A stretch of 64,000 bases of DNA from Paenibacillus sonchi (GCF_016772475.1 NZ_CP068595.1:496001-560000); one strand, 5' to 3'. Numbered from the stretch's first letter, positions 26,765 to 37,507 are shown. Translations and numbers: made by a program. The notes: generated by a model from the letters alone, not told the origin.

Positions 26765-29128
26765 CTAATGCACACTACTCGGCGCTTCACTGCTGATTTC
26801 ATTATGATGTTCGACCAGTGCATGCTTCAGCACCTGATCCATATGGGAAACCGGCACGAACTCCACATCGCTGCGGACGCTCTCCGGGATGTCCTTCAAG
26901 TCGCGCTCATTGTCCTTTGGCAGCAGGATTTTTTTGTATCCGGCCCGGTGGGCGGCAAGCGACTTCTCCTTCAGCCCGCCAATCGGCAGAACCCGGCCGC
27001 GCAGCGTAATCTCGCCGGTCATCGCCACATCCTTCGAGACATAACGTTTCGTAAGTGCAGAGATCAGCGCGGTTGCAATCGTAATCCCTGCAGACGGTCC
27101 GTCCTTTGGAATGGCGCCTTCGGGAATGTGAATGTGAATATCGTTCTTTTCATAAAAATCGGGTGCCAGTCCCAGTTCCTCGGCCTTCGAACGGGTATAG
27201 CTGAAGGCGGCCTGTGCCGATTCCTTCATCACATCGCCCAGTTGACCCGTCAGGATCAGCTTGCCGGTTCCCTGGACCACTGTCACTTCAATGAGCAGCG
27301 TATCACCGCCCACTTCCGTCCAGGCCAGTCCGGTAACTGTACCGATCTGATCCTCCAGCTCCGCCATTCCATAGCGGTATTTCGAAGCGCCTAGGTAATC
27401 CTTGACCTCAGCGGGAAGGATACTTACCTGCTCCTTCTCGCCCGATACGATAATCTTCGCAGCCTTGCGGCACAGCGCAGCGATCTGCTGCTCCAGATTG
27501 CGCACCCCGGACTCCCGGGTATACTCGCGGACAATTTTGAGCAGGGTATCGTCTTCAATGGACAGCTGCCCTTCCTCCAGCCCGTGGTTCTTGCGCTGCT
27601 TCGGCAGCAGATAGCGGCTGGCAATCTGCAGCTTCTCCAGCTCCGTATAGCCGGGAATGAACAGCATCTCCATCCGGTCCAGCAGCGGACGCGGAATATT
27701 ATGCACGGTATTGGCCGTCGTCACGAACATGACGTTCGAGAGGTCAAACGGCAGCTCGACGAAATGGTCGCTGAACGTGTTGTTCTGTTCGGGGTCCAGC
27801 ACTTCCAGCAGCGCAGCCGACGGGTCGCCCCGGAAATCCGCCGCCATCTTGTCAATCTCATCCAGCAGGAACACCGGATTGATGCTCCCTGCAGTCTTCA
27901 TCCCCTGGATGATCCGGCCCGGCATAGCACCTACATAGGTGCGGCGGTGGCCGCGGATCTCAGCTTCGTCGCGCACGCCCCCCAGTGAGATACGCACGAA
28001 CTTGCGGTTCAGCGAACGGGCGATGGAGCGCGCGAGCGAGGTTTTGCCGACGCCCGGAGGACCTACCAGACAGAGAATCGGCCCCTTCAGCTTCTTGACC
28101 AGCTTCTGCACTGCAAGATACTCCAGCACACGTTCCTTGGGCTTCTCCAGACCATAATGGTCCGCATCCAGCACCTGCTCTGCCTTCAGGATATCCAGGT
28201 CATCTTCGGTAGACTCGGTCCACGGCAGACTCAGCAGCATATCGACATAATTGCGGATCACGCCGCCTTCAGCCGAGCTTGCCGGCATTTTTTCGAGCCG
28301 GTCGATCTCTTTCTCAATCTTTTCCTTTACGCGTTCAGGCAGTTCCTTCTCTTCCATCAGGGTGCGCAGTTCATCGGCTTCGCCGGCCCGGCCTTCCTTG
28401 TCGCCAAGCTCCTTCTGGATCGCTTTCATTTGCTCACGGAGATAATACTCTTTCTGCGTCTTCTCCATCTGCTTCTTCACCCGCTGGTTGATCTTGCGTT
28501 CGAGTTCCAGCACCTCGCGTTCATTGTTGAGAATATCCAGCAGCTTCTCCAGACGTTTGCTGACATCGATGGTCTCCAGGATCTCCTGCTTATCCTTGAT
28601 CTTCAGCGCCAAATGGCTCGTAATGACGTCGGCCAGCCGGCCCGGCTCCTCGATATCAGATACGGCAGCGAGCGTCTCGGGAGTGACTTTTTTGGAGAGG
28701 GTGATGTAATGCTCGAACTGGTTCAGCACGGTGCGCATTAAGGCATCGCTCTGCTGGTCCACATCCTCTTCCTCAGGCAGCACACGCGCCATCACCTCGT
28801 AATACTCCTCGTTGTCCGTATAGTTAATAATTTCGGCCCGTTCCACGCCTTCCACAAGCACACGGATCGTGCCGTTGGGAAGCTTGAGCATCTGCCGCAC
28901 ATTAGCGACCGTGCCGACCCGAAAAATATCTTCTTGTCCCGGCTCCTCGATATTCACTTCCGACTGGGAGCAGAGGAGAATCAGGTTATCTTCAACCATA
29001 GCTTTTTCCAGCGCCCGAACTGACTTCTCGCGTCCCACATCCAGGTGAAGAACCATGCTGGGATATACAAGAAGACCTCTAAGCGGCAATAAAGGAAAAC
29101 GACGACCTTTGGATTTGCTTTGTATCAT
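26765..29128 (-). CDS. lonA: ATP-dependent protease Lon (LonA)
   Basis: 787 aa from the ATG at 29128, with GGAGGT nine bases upstream; the frame extends 27 bases further without a site. It has the LAN substrate-binding domain at the N-terminus ([17 protein letters not shown]), a coiled-coil middle, Walker [17 protein letters not shown], Walker [10 protein letters not shown], and the C-terminal protease with the Ser of [14 protein letters not shown] and the Lys of [14 protein letters not shown] forming the dyad. It degrades misfolded and regulatory proteins in the cytosol. It lies between the lonB terminator and engB. Confidence 0.97.
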   Translation of the reverse strand: MIQSKSKGRRFPLLPLRGLLVYPSMVLHLDVGREKSVRALEKAMVEDNLILLCSQSEVNIEEPGQEDIFRVGTVANVRQMLKLPNGTIRVLVEGVERAEIINYTDNEEYYEVMARVLPEEEDVDQQSDALMRTVLNQFEHYITLSKKVTPETLAAVSDIEEPGRLADVITSHLALKIKDKQEILETIDVSKRLEKLLDILNNEREVLELERKINQRVKKQMEKTQKEYYLREQMKAIQKELGDKEGRAGEADELRTLMEEKELPERVKEKIEKEIDRLEKMPASSAEGGVIRNYVDMLLSLPWTESTEDDLDILKAEQVLDADHYGLEKPKERVLEYLAVQKLVKKLKGPILCLVGPPGVGKTSLARSIARSLNRKFVRISLGGVRDEAEIRGHRRTYVGAMPGRIIQGMKTAGSINPVFLLDEIDKMAADFRGDPSAALLEVLDPEQNNTFSDHFVELPFDLSNVMFVTTANTVHNIPRPLLDRMEMLFIPGYTELEKLQIASRYLLPKQRKNHGLEEGQLSIEDDTLLKIVREYTRESGVRNLEQQIAALCRKAAKIIVSGEKEQVSILPAEVKDYLGASKYRYGMAELEDQIGTVTGLAWTEVGGDTLLIEVTVVQGTGKLILTGQLGDVMKESAQAAFSYTRSKAEELGLAPDFYEKNDIHIHIPEGAIPKDGPSAGITIATALISALTKRYVSKDVAMTGEITLRGRVLPIGGLKEKSLAAHRAGYKKILLPKDNERDLKDIPESVRSDVEFVPVSHMDQVLKHALVEHHNEISSEAPSSVH

Positions 29129-29306
29129 CGCTTTCGCACCTCCCATGGTTCTCAAGTAGTGTCATATGCTTCATTCTAACAAAAGCGGCTTCAAAACACC
29201 AACAGGCCAAGCCCTCCTGCTGCTTCCAGTCCATATAATCCGCTTTGCCAGACCTGTTTTATTATTCGCTGCTTATTCCCGGAATATGTCTGCACGGTCC
29301 TAATGC

Positions 29307-29353
29307 AAAAAACAGGCCTCCGTGACACAACCAAATGGTGTGCCGGAAGCCTG
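29307..29353 (-). terminator. Terminator after lonB
   Basis: A long imperfect stem (CAGGCTTCCGGCACACC against GGTTGTGTCACGGAGGCCTG on the minus strand) followed by six T. It indicates that lonB and lonA are separate transcription units. Confidence 0.8.
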
Positions 29354-29425
29354 CCGGGATATTACAGCTGCTGATCATAGAAGGAAACGTAGACCAGCAG
29401 ATGGCTAAGCGCCTTCAAGCTTGAA

Positions 29426-31133
29426 TCAACCCGTCGCGCTGTCGCCGCTGGCATCCGCTTTCAGCAGCGAAGGAGCCGCCGAGAAGGTTTCGCCGGATAC
29501 AGCCGGAAGGCGCACATCCGCAGTTTCAGCGCCGAACAGATGACGGAACACTTCCTCTACCGTTTCCATCGGAATCACCTGCAGCGGGGCCAGATCGGCA
29601 AACAGCGACTGCCAGTTCTCTTTGGGAATCAGTACAGTAGTTGCCCCTGCCTGGAAGGCTGCCTCCACCTTGGCAATTACGCCGCCTACCGGCTTCACCC
29701 GTCCGTGAATGCCGATCTCTCCGGTAATGGCTACGGTGTTATCCACCGGCAGCTGCCGGATGGCAGAGACAATGGCCACCGCCATTGCCACTCCGGCGGA
29801 AGGGCCGTCTATCGGCGTTCCCCCGGGAAGTTCACATGCAGATCATAGCGGTCCGGCTCCAGATTCATGGCCCGGAGGACTGTCAGCACATTTTCGAGCG
29901 AGCCTTTGGCCATGCTCTTGCGCCGGATCGTCCGCGAGCCGCCGCGGGTCTCTTCTTCGTCCACCACTCCGGTCACATTAAGCCTTCCCTGCCCGCTTTT
30001 GGCGGGTGCGGCAGAAACCTCAATCTCAAGCAGCGTACCCATACCCGGACCATATACGGCCAGTCCATTGACCAGGCCAATCTGCGGTGAAGACGGAATC
30101 TTGCGCTCCGTGCGCATGGGCAGCTGGCTGCTGCTGGCTACCCACTCGACTTCGGCTGCACTCAGGGTATCCCGTCCTTCAGTTAATGCAAGCCCCGCCG
30201 CCAATTGGATCATGTTGACTGCCTCGCGGCCATTGGTGGCGTATTGCTGCACCACTTCAATGGCTTCGGGACTGGGCTTCAGCCCGATCTTCTGGACCGC
30301 ATCGCGTCCGATGACGGCAATCTCCTCCGGCAGCAGCGGCCGGAAATAGATTTCCATGCAGCGGGAACGCAATGCCGGTGAAATTTCTTCCGGCGAACGC
30401 GTGGTGGCGCCCACCAGCCGAAAATCGGCCGGCAGGCCATTTTGAAAAATATCGTGAATATACGCAGGTGTATTGCTGTCCTCGGAGTTGTAATACGCGC
30501 TCTCCAGCAGCACTTTACGGTCCTCCAGCACCTTCAGCAGCTTATTCATCTGAATCGGATGCAGCTCTCCGATCTCGTCCAGGAAAAGGATGCCGCCATG
30601 CGCCTTGGTTACCGCCCCCGGCTTCGGCTGCGGCACACCGGCCACGCCCATCGCCCCTGCTCCCTGATAGATCGGGTCATGCACGGAGCCAATCAGCGGA
30701 TCGGCAATGCCGCGTTCGTCAAAACGGGCGGTGGTGGCATCAATCTCCGTGAATTTCGCATCGCTTTTGAAGGGAGAGAGCCCATTTTTTTGGCTTCCTC
30801 CATTACCACGCGCGCAGCCGCTGTCTTTCCGACACCAGGCGGCCCGTAAATAATGACATGCTGCGGGTTGGCACTGCACAGTGCCGCTTTCAGGGCGCGC
30901 AGCCCGTCCTTTTGCCCCACGATATCTCCAATGGAGGCCGGACGCGTCTTCTCAGACAGCGGCTTGGTCAGGGAGATCATCCGCATTTTGCGCAGCTTGT
31001 CCAGCTCCTTGCGCGACTCCCGGTCCACCGCCGTTTTATTGGTCTTCTGTCCCCGCAGCAGATTCCAAAAATAAACGCCGATGACCAGCGCGAAAAAGAG
31101 CTGCACGATCATCAGCAATATACTTAATTCCAT
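29426..31133 (-). CDS. lonB: ATP-dependent protease LonB, frame broken twice
   Basis: This is the membrane-anchored, sporulation-linked Lon homologue of Bacillales. One N-terminal helix (LSILLMIVQLFFALVIGVYFW), Walker [16 protein letters not shown], then ELD-type EIDATTARFDERGIADPLIGS, Walker B LFLDEIGELHP, and the protease Ser region DGPSAG near the end. Two breaks occur: at 30785-30791 one extra A restores EEAKKNGLSPFKSDAKF, and at 29820-29824 one extra G (coding strand) restores NFPGGTPIDGPSAG. With both, the protein is about 570 aa and normal. Two deletions in one conserved gene point to consensus errors. ATG at 31133 has GGAGG seven bases upstream. Confidence 0.92.
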
Positions 31134-31272
31134 AGGTCATCCTCCTGTTCGCTTCAGTCTACCTGTCCTGTATTTGGCTACTACTAGGTAGTATAGCCTT
31201 TTCGGTCATTCGTAAACGCCTGCATACAGAATTATAGCAAACGGAAATACTTAGCAGACAGGAGGTACCGTT

Positions 31273-31326
31273 ATGACTGAGCTGAATCAGGCGGATACAC
31301 CTCAAGCAGGGCTGTCCGGCAAATGA
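31273..31326 (+). CDS. Possible 17-aa peptide ORF
   Basis: ATG at 31273 is preceded by a perfect AGGAGG with seven or eight bases of spacing; the ORF encodes MTELNQADTPQAGLSGK and stops just before the ispG terminator. Such a good ribosome site in an otherwise empty gap is the only evidence. It lies opposite in direction to its neighbours. It could be a real small peptide or a chance site. Confidence 0.25.
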   Translation: MTELNQADTPQAGLSGK

Positions 31327-31333
31327 AAAATAA

Positions 31334-31378
31334 AACGCCCCGCTCCCCTGCCGGTTATCCGGTGCGGGACGGGACGTT
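31334..31378 (-). terminator. Terminator of ispG
   Basis: GC-rich imperfect stem (AACGTCCCGTCCCGCACCGG side against CCGGCAGGGGAGCGGGGCGTT side, minus strand) with an ATAA loop and a T-rich tail TTATTTTT. It lies about 55 bases beyond the ispG stop. Confidence 0.8.
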
Positions 31379-31434
31379 CGCTTATGATCTTATAATTGCT
31401 TACAGAATTCCGGGTTCTGCTTCACTTTCGGGAA

Positions 31435-32574
31435 TTATTGCTCTGTGTTGCCTGATTGCACTGCCGGTGCCAGCCCTGCATGCTTGCGGCCCGGAATTTC
31501 GCCGGTGGCTTCAAAATGAACAACGATCGCATCAATTTCTTTCTTCAGCTCGGAGACAAGTTCGGCTTCAGGCACCTTGCGGATCATCTGGCCGTAACGG
31601 AACAGCAGACCTTCCCCGCGCGCACCGGCAATACCTATGTCGGCTTCACGCGCCTCACCCGGGCCGTTAACCGCGCAGCCCAGCACGGATACCTTGATCG
31701 GCACCTTCAGCTTGGAGATATACTCTTCCACTTCATTGGCGATGGAGAAGAGGTCAATATCCAGCCGTCCGCAGGTCGGGCAGGAAATCAGCGTAGGCGC
31801 GTTAGAGATCAGACCGAAGGTCTTCAGCAGCTCACGGGCCACCTTCACCTCTTCCACCGGATCCGCACTGAGCGAGATCCGCACGGTGCTGCCGATGCCC
31901 ATCGAGAGTAGCGCACCGATCCCGGCCGAGCTCTTCACCGTACCGGCAAACAGCGTGCCGGATTCGGTAATCCCCAGGTGCAGCGGGTAGGGAATCACTT
32001 CCGCGGCCTTGCGGTAGGCTTCGATGGCCATAGGGACATCAGAGGCTTTGAGGGATACGATGATATCATCGAAATCGAGTTCTTCCAGAATTCCGATATG
32101 GTACAGAGCGCTCTCTACCATGGCTTCCGGGGTCGGATAGCCGTATTTCTCCAGGAGATGGCTCTCCAGAGAACCGGCATTGACGCCGATACGGATCGGA
32201 ATGCCTTTTTCCTTACAGGCTTTGACGACTGCTTCCACCTTGTCCCGGCGTCCAATGTTACCCGGATTGATGCGCACTTTGTCGATGCCGTTCTCTATCG
32301 CCAGCAAAGCCAGCTTATAATTAAAATGAATATCCGCCACCAGCGGAATATGAATCCGCGCCTTAATCTCCTTAATGGCTGCTGCCGCTTCTTCATTGTT
32401 GACCGTCACGCGCACAAGCTGACAGCCCGCTTCTTCCAGCCGCAGAATCTCGGCTACCGTTGCTTCGACATCAGCTGTTTTGGTTGTACACATGCTTTGA
32501 ATAGCAACCTCGTTGTTTCCCCCAATAATAACCCCGCCAACATTGACGGGACGGGTCTGGTGTCTCAAGAACAT
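31435..32574 (-). CDS. ispG: 4-hydroxy-3-methylbut-2-enyl-diphosphate synthase
   Basis: 379 aa (also called GcpE). It converts methylerythritol cyclodiphosphate to HMBPP in the MEP isoprenoid pathway and so supplies undecaprenyl carriers. It has the TIM-barrel start [28 protein letters not shown], then [10 protein letters not shown], and the C-terminal 4Fe-4S ligands in LISCPTCGR and [13 protein letters not shown]. The ATG at 32574 has GGGGAG seven bases upstream; the frame begins 24 bases earlier without a site. Its position between clpX and lonB differs from the B. subtilis order. Confidence 0.96.
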   Translation of the reverse strand: MFLRHQTRPVNVGGVIIGGNNEVAIQSMCTTKTADVEATVAEILRLEEAGCQLVRVTVNNEEAAAAIKEIKARIHIPLVADIHFNYKLALLAIENGIDKVRINPGNIGRRDKVEAVVKACKEKGIPIRIGVNAGSLESHLLEKYGYPTPEAMVESALYHIGILEELDFDDIIVSLKASDVPMAIEAYRKAAEVIPYPLHLGITESGTLFAGTVKSSAGIGALLSMGIGSTVRISLSADPVEEVKVARELLKTFGLISNAPTLISCPTCGRLDIDLFSIANEVEEYISKLKVPIKVSVLGCAVNGPGEAREADIGIAGARGEGLLFRYGQMIRKVPEAELVSELKKEIDAIVVHFEATGEIPGRKHAGLAPAVQSGNTEQ

Positions 32575-32687
32575 GGTTTTCTCCCCCATAACGATCAAAG
32601 CTCCACCCTCCCCGCGCCGTACAGGCGGTTGTAAGGTGGAGACAATGACTTGTATTGTTAATGACTGTATGGTGAAGGAAAGGGCTC

Positions 32688-33944
32688 TTAGGCGCTTTCC
32701 TCTTTTTTCTTGTCTTTCTTCAGGCTAAGTTCAGGCAGGGACTTCTCCTGCACCACCTGTTCCGTAATGACACAGTCTTTGATGTCATCGCGTGAAGGCA
32801 CCTCATACATTACATCGAGCATAATGCTCTCAATAATGGCACGCAAGCCACGGGCACCCGTGTTGCGCTTGATGGCTTCCTTGGCAATGGCCTCAAGAGC
32901 GAGCGGCTCGAACTTCAGCGCTACATTGTCCATTTCCAGCAGCTTGATATACTGCTTGGTGAGTGCATTCTTCGGTTCCGACAGAATCCGGACCAGTGTA
33001 TTCTCATCAAGCGGCTCCAGTGTCGAGATGACCGGCAAGCGGCCGACAAACTCGGGGATCAGACCGAACTTGAGCAGGTCTTCCGGCAATACCATGGACA
33101 GATATTCGCCAGTCTTCAGGTCCTTCTGTCCTTCTACCGCTGCATTGAAACCGATGACCTTTTTGCCGATACGGCGTTTGATCATTTGTTCCAGGCCGTC
33201 AAAAGCCCCGCCGACGATAAACAGAATATTCGTGGTGTCGATCTGAATGAATTCCTGATGCGGATGCTTGCGTCCGCCTTGTGGAGGTACAGAAGCTACA
33301 GTGCCTTCAAGAATCTTCAGCAAAGCCTGCTGCACGCCTTCACCGGAAACGTCACGTGTAATGGACGGATTCTCGGATTTGCGGGCCACTTTGTCAATTT
33401 CATCAATATAGATAATGCCGCGTTCTGCTTTTTCCACATCATAATCAGCAGCCTGAATCAGCTTCAGCAGGATGTTCTCTACATCCTCACCCACATATCC
33501 CGCTTCCGTAAGGGAAGTGGCATCTGCGATGGCAAAAGGAACGTTAATAATCTTCGCCATGGTCTGCGCCAAGAGTGTTTTACCGGAGCCGGTTGGACCG
33601 AGAAGCAGAATGTTGCTCTTCGTCAGCTCCACATCTTCGATCTTGCTCTGGCTGTTGACACGTTTGTAGTGATTGTATACGGCTACGGAAAGCGATTTCT
33701 TCGCTTGCTCCTGGCCGATGACGTATTGATCAAGGATGTCGCGGATTTCCTTCGGCTTTGGAATATCCTTCAGATCCAGCTCTTCCTCATGGCCGAGCTC
33801 CTCTTCCACGATTTCCGTGCACAGCTCGATGCATTCATCACATATATAAACGCCAGGTCCTGCTACAAGCTTGCGAACCTGCTCTTGGGATTTGCCGCAA
33901 AAGGAACATTTCAGCTGCCCTTTTTCATCATTAAATTTAAACAT
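32688..33944 (-). CDS. clpX: ATP-dependent Clp protease ATP-binding subunit ClpX
   Basis: 418 aa. The N-terminal zinc-binding domain has Cys13, Cys16, Cys35 and Cys38 (CSFCGKS...CDECIELC); Walker [16 protein letters not shown] (about 114-128), Walker [14 protein letters not shown], the pore loop GYVGEDVE, sensor 2 GARGLRAI and the IGF-type loop (KVIGFNA) that docks onto ClpP are all present. It unfolds substrates for the ClpP peptidase encoded 12 bases upstream. Complete and ordinary. Confidence 0.98.
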   Translation of the reverse strand: MFKFNDEKGQLKCSFCGKSQEQVRKLVAGPGVYICDECIELCTEIVEEELGHEEELDLKDIPKPKEIRDILDQYVIGQEQAKKSLSVAVYNHYKRVNSQSKIEDVELTKSNILLLGPTGSGKTLLAQTMAKIINVPFAIADATSLTEAGYVGEDVENILLKLIQAADYDVEKAERGIIYIDEIDKVARKSENPSITRDVSGEGVQQALLKILEGTVASVPPQGGRKHPHQEFIQIDTTNILFIVGGAFDGLEQMIKRRIGKKVIGFNAAVEGQKDLKTGEYLSMVLPEDLLKFGLIPEFVGRLPVISTLEPLDENTLVRILSEPKNALTKQYIKLLEMDNVALKFEPLALEAIAKEAIKRNTGARGLRAIIESIMLDVMYEVPSRDDIKDCVITEQVVQEKSLPELSLKKDKKKEESA

Positions 33945-33956
33945 CTTACCACCCCT

Positions 33957-34547
33957 TTAAGATTTGATCGGTGAAGAGAGCACCTGGTCAATCAGCCCGT
34001 ATTCCTTTGCTTCTTCCGCGCTCATGAAGTTATCGCGGTCTGTGTCCCGTTCGATTTTTTCAAGGGGCTGACCTGTGCGATCTACATATATTTGATTCAG
34101 CTTCTGTCTCGTCTTCAGAATCCAGTCGGTATGAATCCAGATATCGGATGCCTGACCCTGAACGCCGCCGAGCGGTTGGTGAATCATCACTTCACTGTTG
34201 GCGAGTGCGTATCTTTTGCCTGGAGCCCCTGCCGTAAGCAGCAGCGATCCCATGCTTGCCGCCATGCCCACGCAGATCGTCGAGACATCCGGCTTGATGT
34301 ATTGCATCGTATCATATATACCCATGCCGGCTGTCACAGAACCACCGGGCGAGTTGAGGTACAGGTGAATGTCTTTTTCGGGGTCATCTGCTGCCAGGAA
34401 CAGCAACTGGGCAATGACCAGATTGGCGACATCATCGTCAATCGCACTGCTTAGGAAGATGATGCGATCCTTGAGCAATCTGGAATAGATATCGTATGAC
34501 CGTTCTCCCCGACTTGTTGATTCTACAACCATTGGTACCAGACTCAT
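33957..34547 (-). CDS. clpP: ATP-dependent Clp protease proteolytic subunit ClpP
   Basis: 196 aa serine peptidase that forms the 14-mer chamber. The catalytic Ser98 ([11 protein letters not shown]) and His123 (VMIHQPLGG) are visible, with an Asp near 172. [23 protein letters not shown] is the usual N-terminus. It is placed directly before clpX, as in E. coli; in B. subtilis clpP is elsewhere. No CtsR heptad repeat (GGTCAAA type) is visible in the 290 bases upstream. Confidence 0.98.
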   Translation of the reverse strand: MSLVPMVVESTSRGERSYDIYSRLLKDRIIFLSSAIDDDVANLVIAQLLFLAADDPEKDIHLYLNSPGGSVTAGMGIYDTMQYIKPDVSTICVGMAASMGSLLLTAGAPGKRYALANSEVMIHQPLGGVQGQASDIWIHTDWILKTRQKLNQIYVDRTGQPLEKIERDTDRDNFMSAEEAKEYGLIDQVLSSPIKS

Positions 34548-34667
34548 GCCACCAACCTCTTTTCTCTGTACAGATTAGTCTTTCCGTTTCAGAAATATTT
34601 TAACACGTTCAAGGCGCGATGTCATTTTTTCACTTCTGCACCGTATCGCATTGTACATGTGCCTGCC

Positions 34668-34697
34668 ATTATAGCGCAAATCCCATGATAATGCCAA
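34668..34697 (-). promoter_or_regulatory. Probable sigma-A promoter of clpP-clpX
   Basis: On the minus strand TTGGCA (34692-34697) and a perfect TATAAT (34668-34673) are 18 bases apart, about 120 bases before the clpP start, in the gap after the tig terminator. Confidence 0.65.
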
Positions 34698-34740
34698 TCA
34701 CTCTGACTGTGACTATGTATCATAATAGTTCTCCGTCGAT

Positions 34741-34776
34741 AAAAAATAAGGCACGTAAAGAAATTACGTGCCTTAT
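34741..34776 (-). terminator. Terminator of tig
   Basis: Stem AAGGCACGTAA/TTACGTGCCTT (extended by flanking AT pairs) with a 5-base loop; the minus strand continues with a T run. It separates tig from clpP. Confidence 0.88.
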
Positions 34777-34837
34777 CTATGTTTATGGAGGCCGCCTTAT
34801 CTGGCCGTTCTAGATGGAGTCCAGCCTCCGAAAAGGA

Positions 34838-36163
34838 TTATTCAGCGCTTGCTTCTTCTGGTGCAGCTGGAGCTTCAACTTCTACACTGTTCTCCACGAG
34901 GAAATCAATGGTCTTGCGCAGCGAAATTTCATCGTTCAAGCTGCTCAGGGAACCGTTGGCTGCCAGAATGCTGCGGATTTCTTCAGGAGTACGTTTGAAG
35001 GATTCAGCCATAGAAGCGAGTTCTGCATTCACTTCTTCTTCGGAAACCTCAATGTTCTCTGACTTTGCGATAACTTCCAGAACCAGATTGTTGCGGACGC
35101 GTTTTTCAGCATCGCCCTTCATCTGAAGCTCCAGATCTTCACGGGTCTGGCCGGAGAAGCTCAGGAACATATCCATGTTCATGCCCTGCTGGCGCAGACG
35201 GTTATCGAAATCGCGAACCATGTTGGCTACTTCACTTGCGATCATGGCCTCAGGAATTTCAACTTCGGCATTAGCTGCCGCTGCGTCAACTACCGCAGTT
35301 TCACGTGCGCCTTTGAGTTCATCCTGCTTGCGGGATTCGAGCTGTGCTTTCAGATCTGCTTTGTATTCTTCAAGCGTATCGAATTCACTTACATCCTTCG
35401 CAAATTCGTCGTCCAGCTCAGGAAGCTGTTTGCGTTTGATTTCGTGTACTTTCACTTTGAATACTGCCGCTTTGCCGGCAAGGTTCTCAGCATGGTAAGC
35501 CTCTGGGAAAGTCACTTCAACATCCTTGAAGTCTCCTGTAGACATGCCCACAACCTGCTCTTCAAAACCTGGAATGAAGGAATTGCTTCCCAGCTCCAGG
35601 GAGTGGCGTTCTGCCTGGCCGCCTTCGAATTGCACGCCATCCACAGATCCGTCAAAGTCAATCACAGCAATGTCGCCGTTAGCTGCGGGCTCGTCATCAA
35701 CCACAACAAGCTCAGCATGACGCTCCTGCAGACGCTTCAATTCAGCGTTCAGCTCATCTTCCGTAATTTCAGCCTTCTGAGCCGGAACTTCGAGGCCTTT
35801 GTACTGGCCCAGTACCACTTCAGGCTTAACAGTAACCTTGGCTTTGAAGATGAATGGCTGGCCTTTGGCAAATTGCTCAATATCCACTTCAGGACGGTCT
35901 ACAGGGAAGATATCGGTTTCTTCAACCGCTTCACCGTAAGCTTCCGGAAGAAGAATGTCGATGGCATCCTGGTACAGGCTTTCCACACCAAAACGGGATT
36001 CAAAAATCGGCCGTGGCACTTTGCCTTTACGGAAACCAGGCACGTTGGCTTTCTTCACTACTTTATTAAAAGCTTTGTCGAGCGCTGCAGCTACGCGTTC
36101 TGCTTCTACTTCGACTTCTAGAACTCCAAGGTTCTTCTCTATTTTTTCCCAGGTTGCTTTCAT
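34838..36163 (-). CDS. tig: Trigger factor (ribosome-associated chaperone)
   Basis: 441 aa. N-terminal ribosome-binding domain with the GFRKGKVPRPIFESRFG signature, a central FKBP-type prolyl isomerase domain (NGDIAVIDFDGSVDGVQFEGG...FIPGFEEQVVGM), and a helical C-terminal chaperone domain. It binds nascent chains at the ribosome exit. The ATG has GGAGGGA upstream. It is adjacent to clpP/clpX as in many bacteria. The C-terminus ends in an acidic Ala/Pro/Glu tail. Confidence 0.97.
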   Translation of the reverse strand: MKATWEKIEKNLGVLEVEVEAERVAAALDKAFNKVVKKANVPGFRKGKVPRPIFESRFGVESLYQDAIDILLPEAYGEAVEETDIFPVDRPEVDIEQFAKGQPFIFKAKVTVKPEVVLGQYKGLEVPAQKAEITEDELNAELKRLQERHAELVVVDDEPAANGDIAVIDFDGSVDGVQFEGGQAERHSLELGSNSFIPGFEEQVVGMSTGDFKDVEVTFPEAYHAENLAGKAAVFKVKVHEIKRKQLPELDDEFAKDVSEFDTLEEYKADLKAQLESRKQDELKGARETAVVDAAAANAEVEIPEAMIASEVANMVRDFDNRLRQQGMNMDMFLSFSGQTREDLELQMKGDAEKRVRNNLVLEVIAKSENIEVSEEEVNAELASMAESFKRTPEEIRSILAANGSLSSLNDEISLRKTIDFLVENSVEVEAPAAPEEASAE

Positions 36164-36261
36164 ATTATACTTTTCCCTCCAAAAATAGGTTACATGTTTT
36201 CTTTAAAAAAATTCACGTAATTCACGCACAGAATAACCATTATATTATATACAACATTACT

Positions 36262-37218
36262 TCATTTATCAAGTAGAGAACTCTTTACAAATCCTTTGAG
36301 AGAGCGGTAAGCCCCCTCGAATTGAAAGCGCATGCTGCCTGTGATTCCGTACATGGCCCGCGTTTCCTCTTCCTGCCGCGTTCCGTTCAGGCTCTCGGAC
36401 ACCATCTGGTGCAGCGCACCGGCCCAGATATCCAGCTGCTCGTCCTCTCCTTCCAGAAGCTTGCGGTACTCCGCTGAGCCGTAGACCGACATCATGAACT
36501 GTCCCCACAGCTCCTGTGCAAAATAATACAGCGTCGGCTCATGCACTTCCGCCTGCTCGGCCACCCGTTCCAGCACCTGGCCCACCTGCGGCGGAAACTC
36601 TTCATTCGTCAGCGGCACCTTTTCAATCTCGACATATGCGACTTCCCCTCCGCGCATCAGCCCGATGGTGCCCTGCGCTCCCCGGCGGCGGAGTGTCTGC
36701 AGCGTGCGGAACTGCAAAAGCGGGTGAACCGCTGCCTGCTCCAGCCAGCCCACAAGCGCCTCGTCTACTTGCCCGCCTTCCAGATAGGACAGCTGCTCAA
36801 GCGCGAGTATCGTCGACTCTGATAAAGGCTCGTTCATGACCTTCTTCAGCAGCTTGTCAGGATAATCCGCATCCTCTTCAAGCTTCGACTTGGCCAAAAT
36901 CCGGGCCATGTCCTCTTCCTTCAGATCCTGCTCACTCCCGGAGGGTTCCCTGTCTCCCTCCGCGTCACGGGATGCATAGGGGAAGGCAGCCTCCAGCCAG
37001 TCCAGCAGCGACTGCCATTCCTGGTAGTGCCGCTCGTCCTGGCCCTGGCATTGCAGCAAAAACCGCAGCAGTTCCATCGCTTCCCCGTAACGTTCACTCT
37101 CCAGCATTACCGTTAACTGGATCTGGTAGTAATCCAGCGTCTTCGGAAACAGCACGATATTCTCTTTGGCGGGGGAATTCGAATGATTAATGAGGGCACC
37201 TCCTTTTCTCCGAACCAT
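36262..37218 (-). CDS. YsoA-like TPR-type protein
   Basis: About 318 aa, helical, acidic, with tandem helix pairs (YYQIQLTVMLESERYGEAMELLRFLLQ is TPR-like at residues about 28-55). In B. subtilis the TPR protein YsoA lies next to tig, so synteny supports the name. The start is unclear: a perfect AAGGAGG lies 7 bases before an ATT codon at 37191 and not before any ATG; the in-frame ATG at 37218 has no ribosome site. I give the ATG as the outer limit. Function unknown; no signal peptide. Confidence 0.72.
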   Translation of the reverse strand: MVRRKGGALINHSNSPAKENIVLFPKTLDYYQIQLTVMLESERYGEAMELLRFLLQCQGQDERHYQEWQSLLDWLEAAFPYASRDAEGDREPSGSEQDLKEEDMARILAKSKLEEDADYPDKLLKKVMNEPLSESTILALEQLSYLEGGQVDEALVGWLEQAAVHPLLQFRTLQTLRRRGAQGTIGLMRGGEVAYVEIEKVPLTNEEFPPQVGQVLERVAEQAEVHEPTLYYFAQELWGQFMMSVYGSAEYRKLLEGEDEQLDIWAGALHQMVSESLNGTRQEEETRAMYGITGSMRFQFEGAYRSLKGFVKSSLLDK

Positions 37219-37266
37219 GATCAATTGTAGATTATAGCATATCCCACTGCGGTTTCAAAAAAACAG

Positions 37267-37295
37267 GTTGAAAAAGTTATCTACATATGGTAACA
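37267..37295 (+). promoter_or_regulatory. Probable promoter of tRNA-Arg copy A
   Basis: TTGAAA (37267-37272) and TAACAT (37290-37295) are 17 bases apart, about 34 bases before the tRNA 5' end. Confidence 0.5.
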
Positions 37296-37328
37296 TAATT
37301 TTTGCTTGCTTTTCAGTAATGCTCTTAT

Positions 37329-37402
37329 GTCCCGGTAGCTCAGCTGGATAGAGCATGCGCCTTCTAAGCGCACGGTCGGGGGTTCGAATCCCTCCCGGGA
37401 CG
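37329..37402 (+). tRNA. tRNA-Arg (anticodon UCU), copy A
   Basis: 74 nt cloverleaf: acceptor GTCCCGG/CCGGGAC with discriminator G, D-loop AGCTCAGCTGGATAGAGC, anticodon loop CTTCTAA with TCT, T arm GGGGGTTCGAATCCCTC. No CCA is encoded. It reads AGA codons. An almost identical copy lies inverted at 57503-57576. Confidence 0.97.
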
Positions 37403-37507
37403 TCACCTGACAGCCTCCCTTCGGGGAGGCTGTTTGTGCGTCCGGGGGATGAGAACCCACAGGCGGGTTCGTTGGATCTTTCGCTTCGGGAGGGCCCGCT
37501 TCGCAAT
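37403..37507 (+). repeat. tRNA-Arg 3' flank A (matches the flank of copy B)
   Basis: About 105 bases that match the flank of the other tRNA-Arg copy (57400-57502, inverted) at many blocks: GGCTGTTTGT, GGATGAGAACCC, GGTTCGTTGGA, CGGGAGG and CCCGCTTCGCAAT. Shared sequence outside the mature tRNA shows that the gene and its flank were duplicated together. It includes the terminator hairpin. Confidence 0.8.
37410..37433 (+). terminator. Hairpin terminator after tRNA-Arg copy A
   Basis: ACAGCCTCCC/GGGAGGCTGT with a UUCG tetraloop, followed by TTG. The T tail is short but the stem is very stable. Confidence 0.75.

Noticed and set aside
30785..30791. Programmed frameshift in lonB
   Set aside because: The codons before the shift (GCC AAA AAA) do not allow both tRNAs to re-pair in the -1 frame, and a second break occurs in the same gene; a missing base is a better explanation.
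34560..34740. CtsR operator before clpP
   Set aside because: No GGTCAAA-type heptad pair could be found on either strand in this gap.
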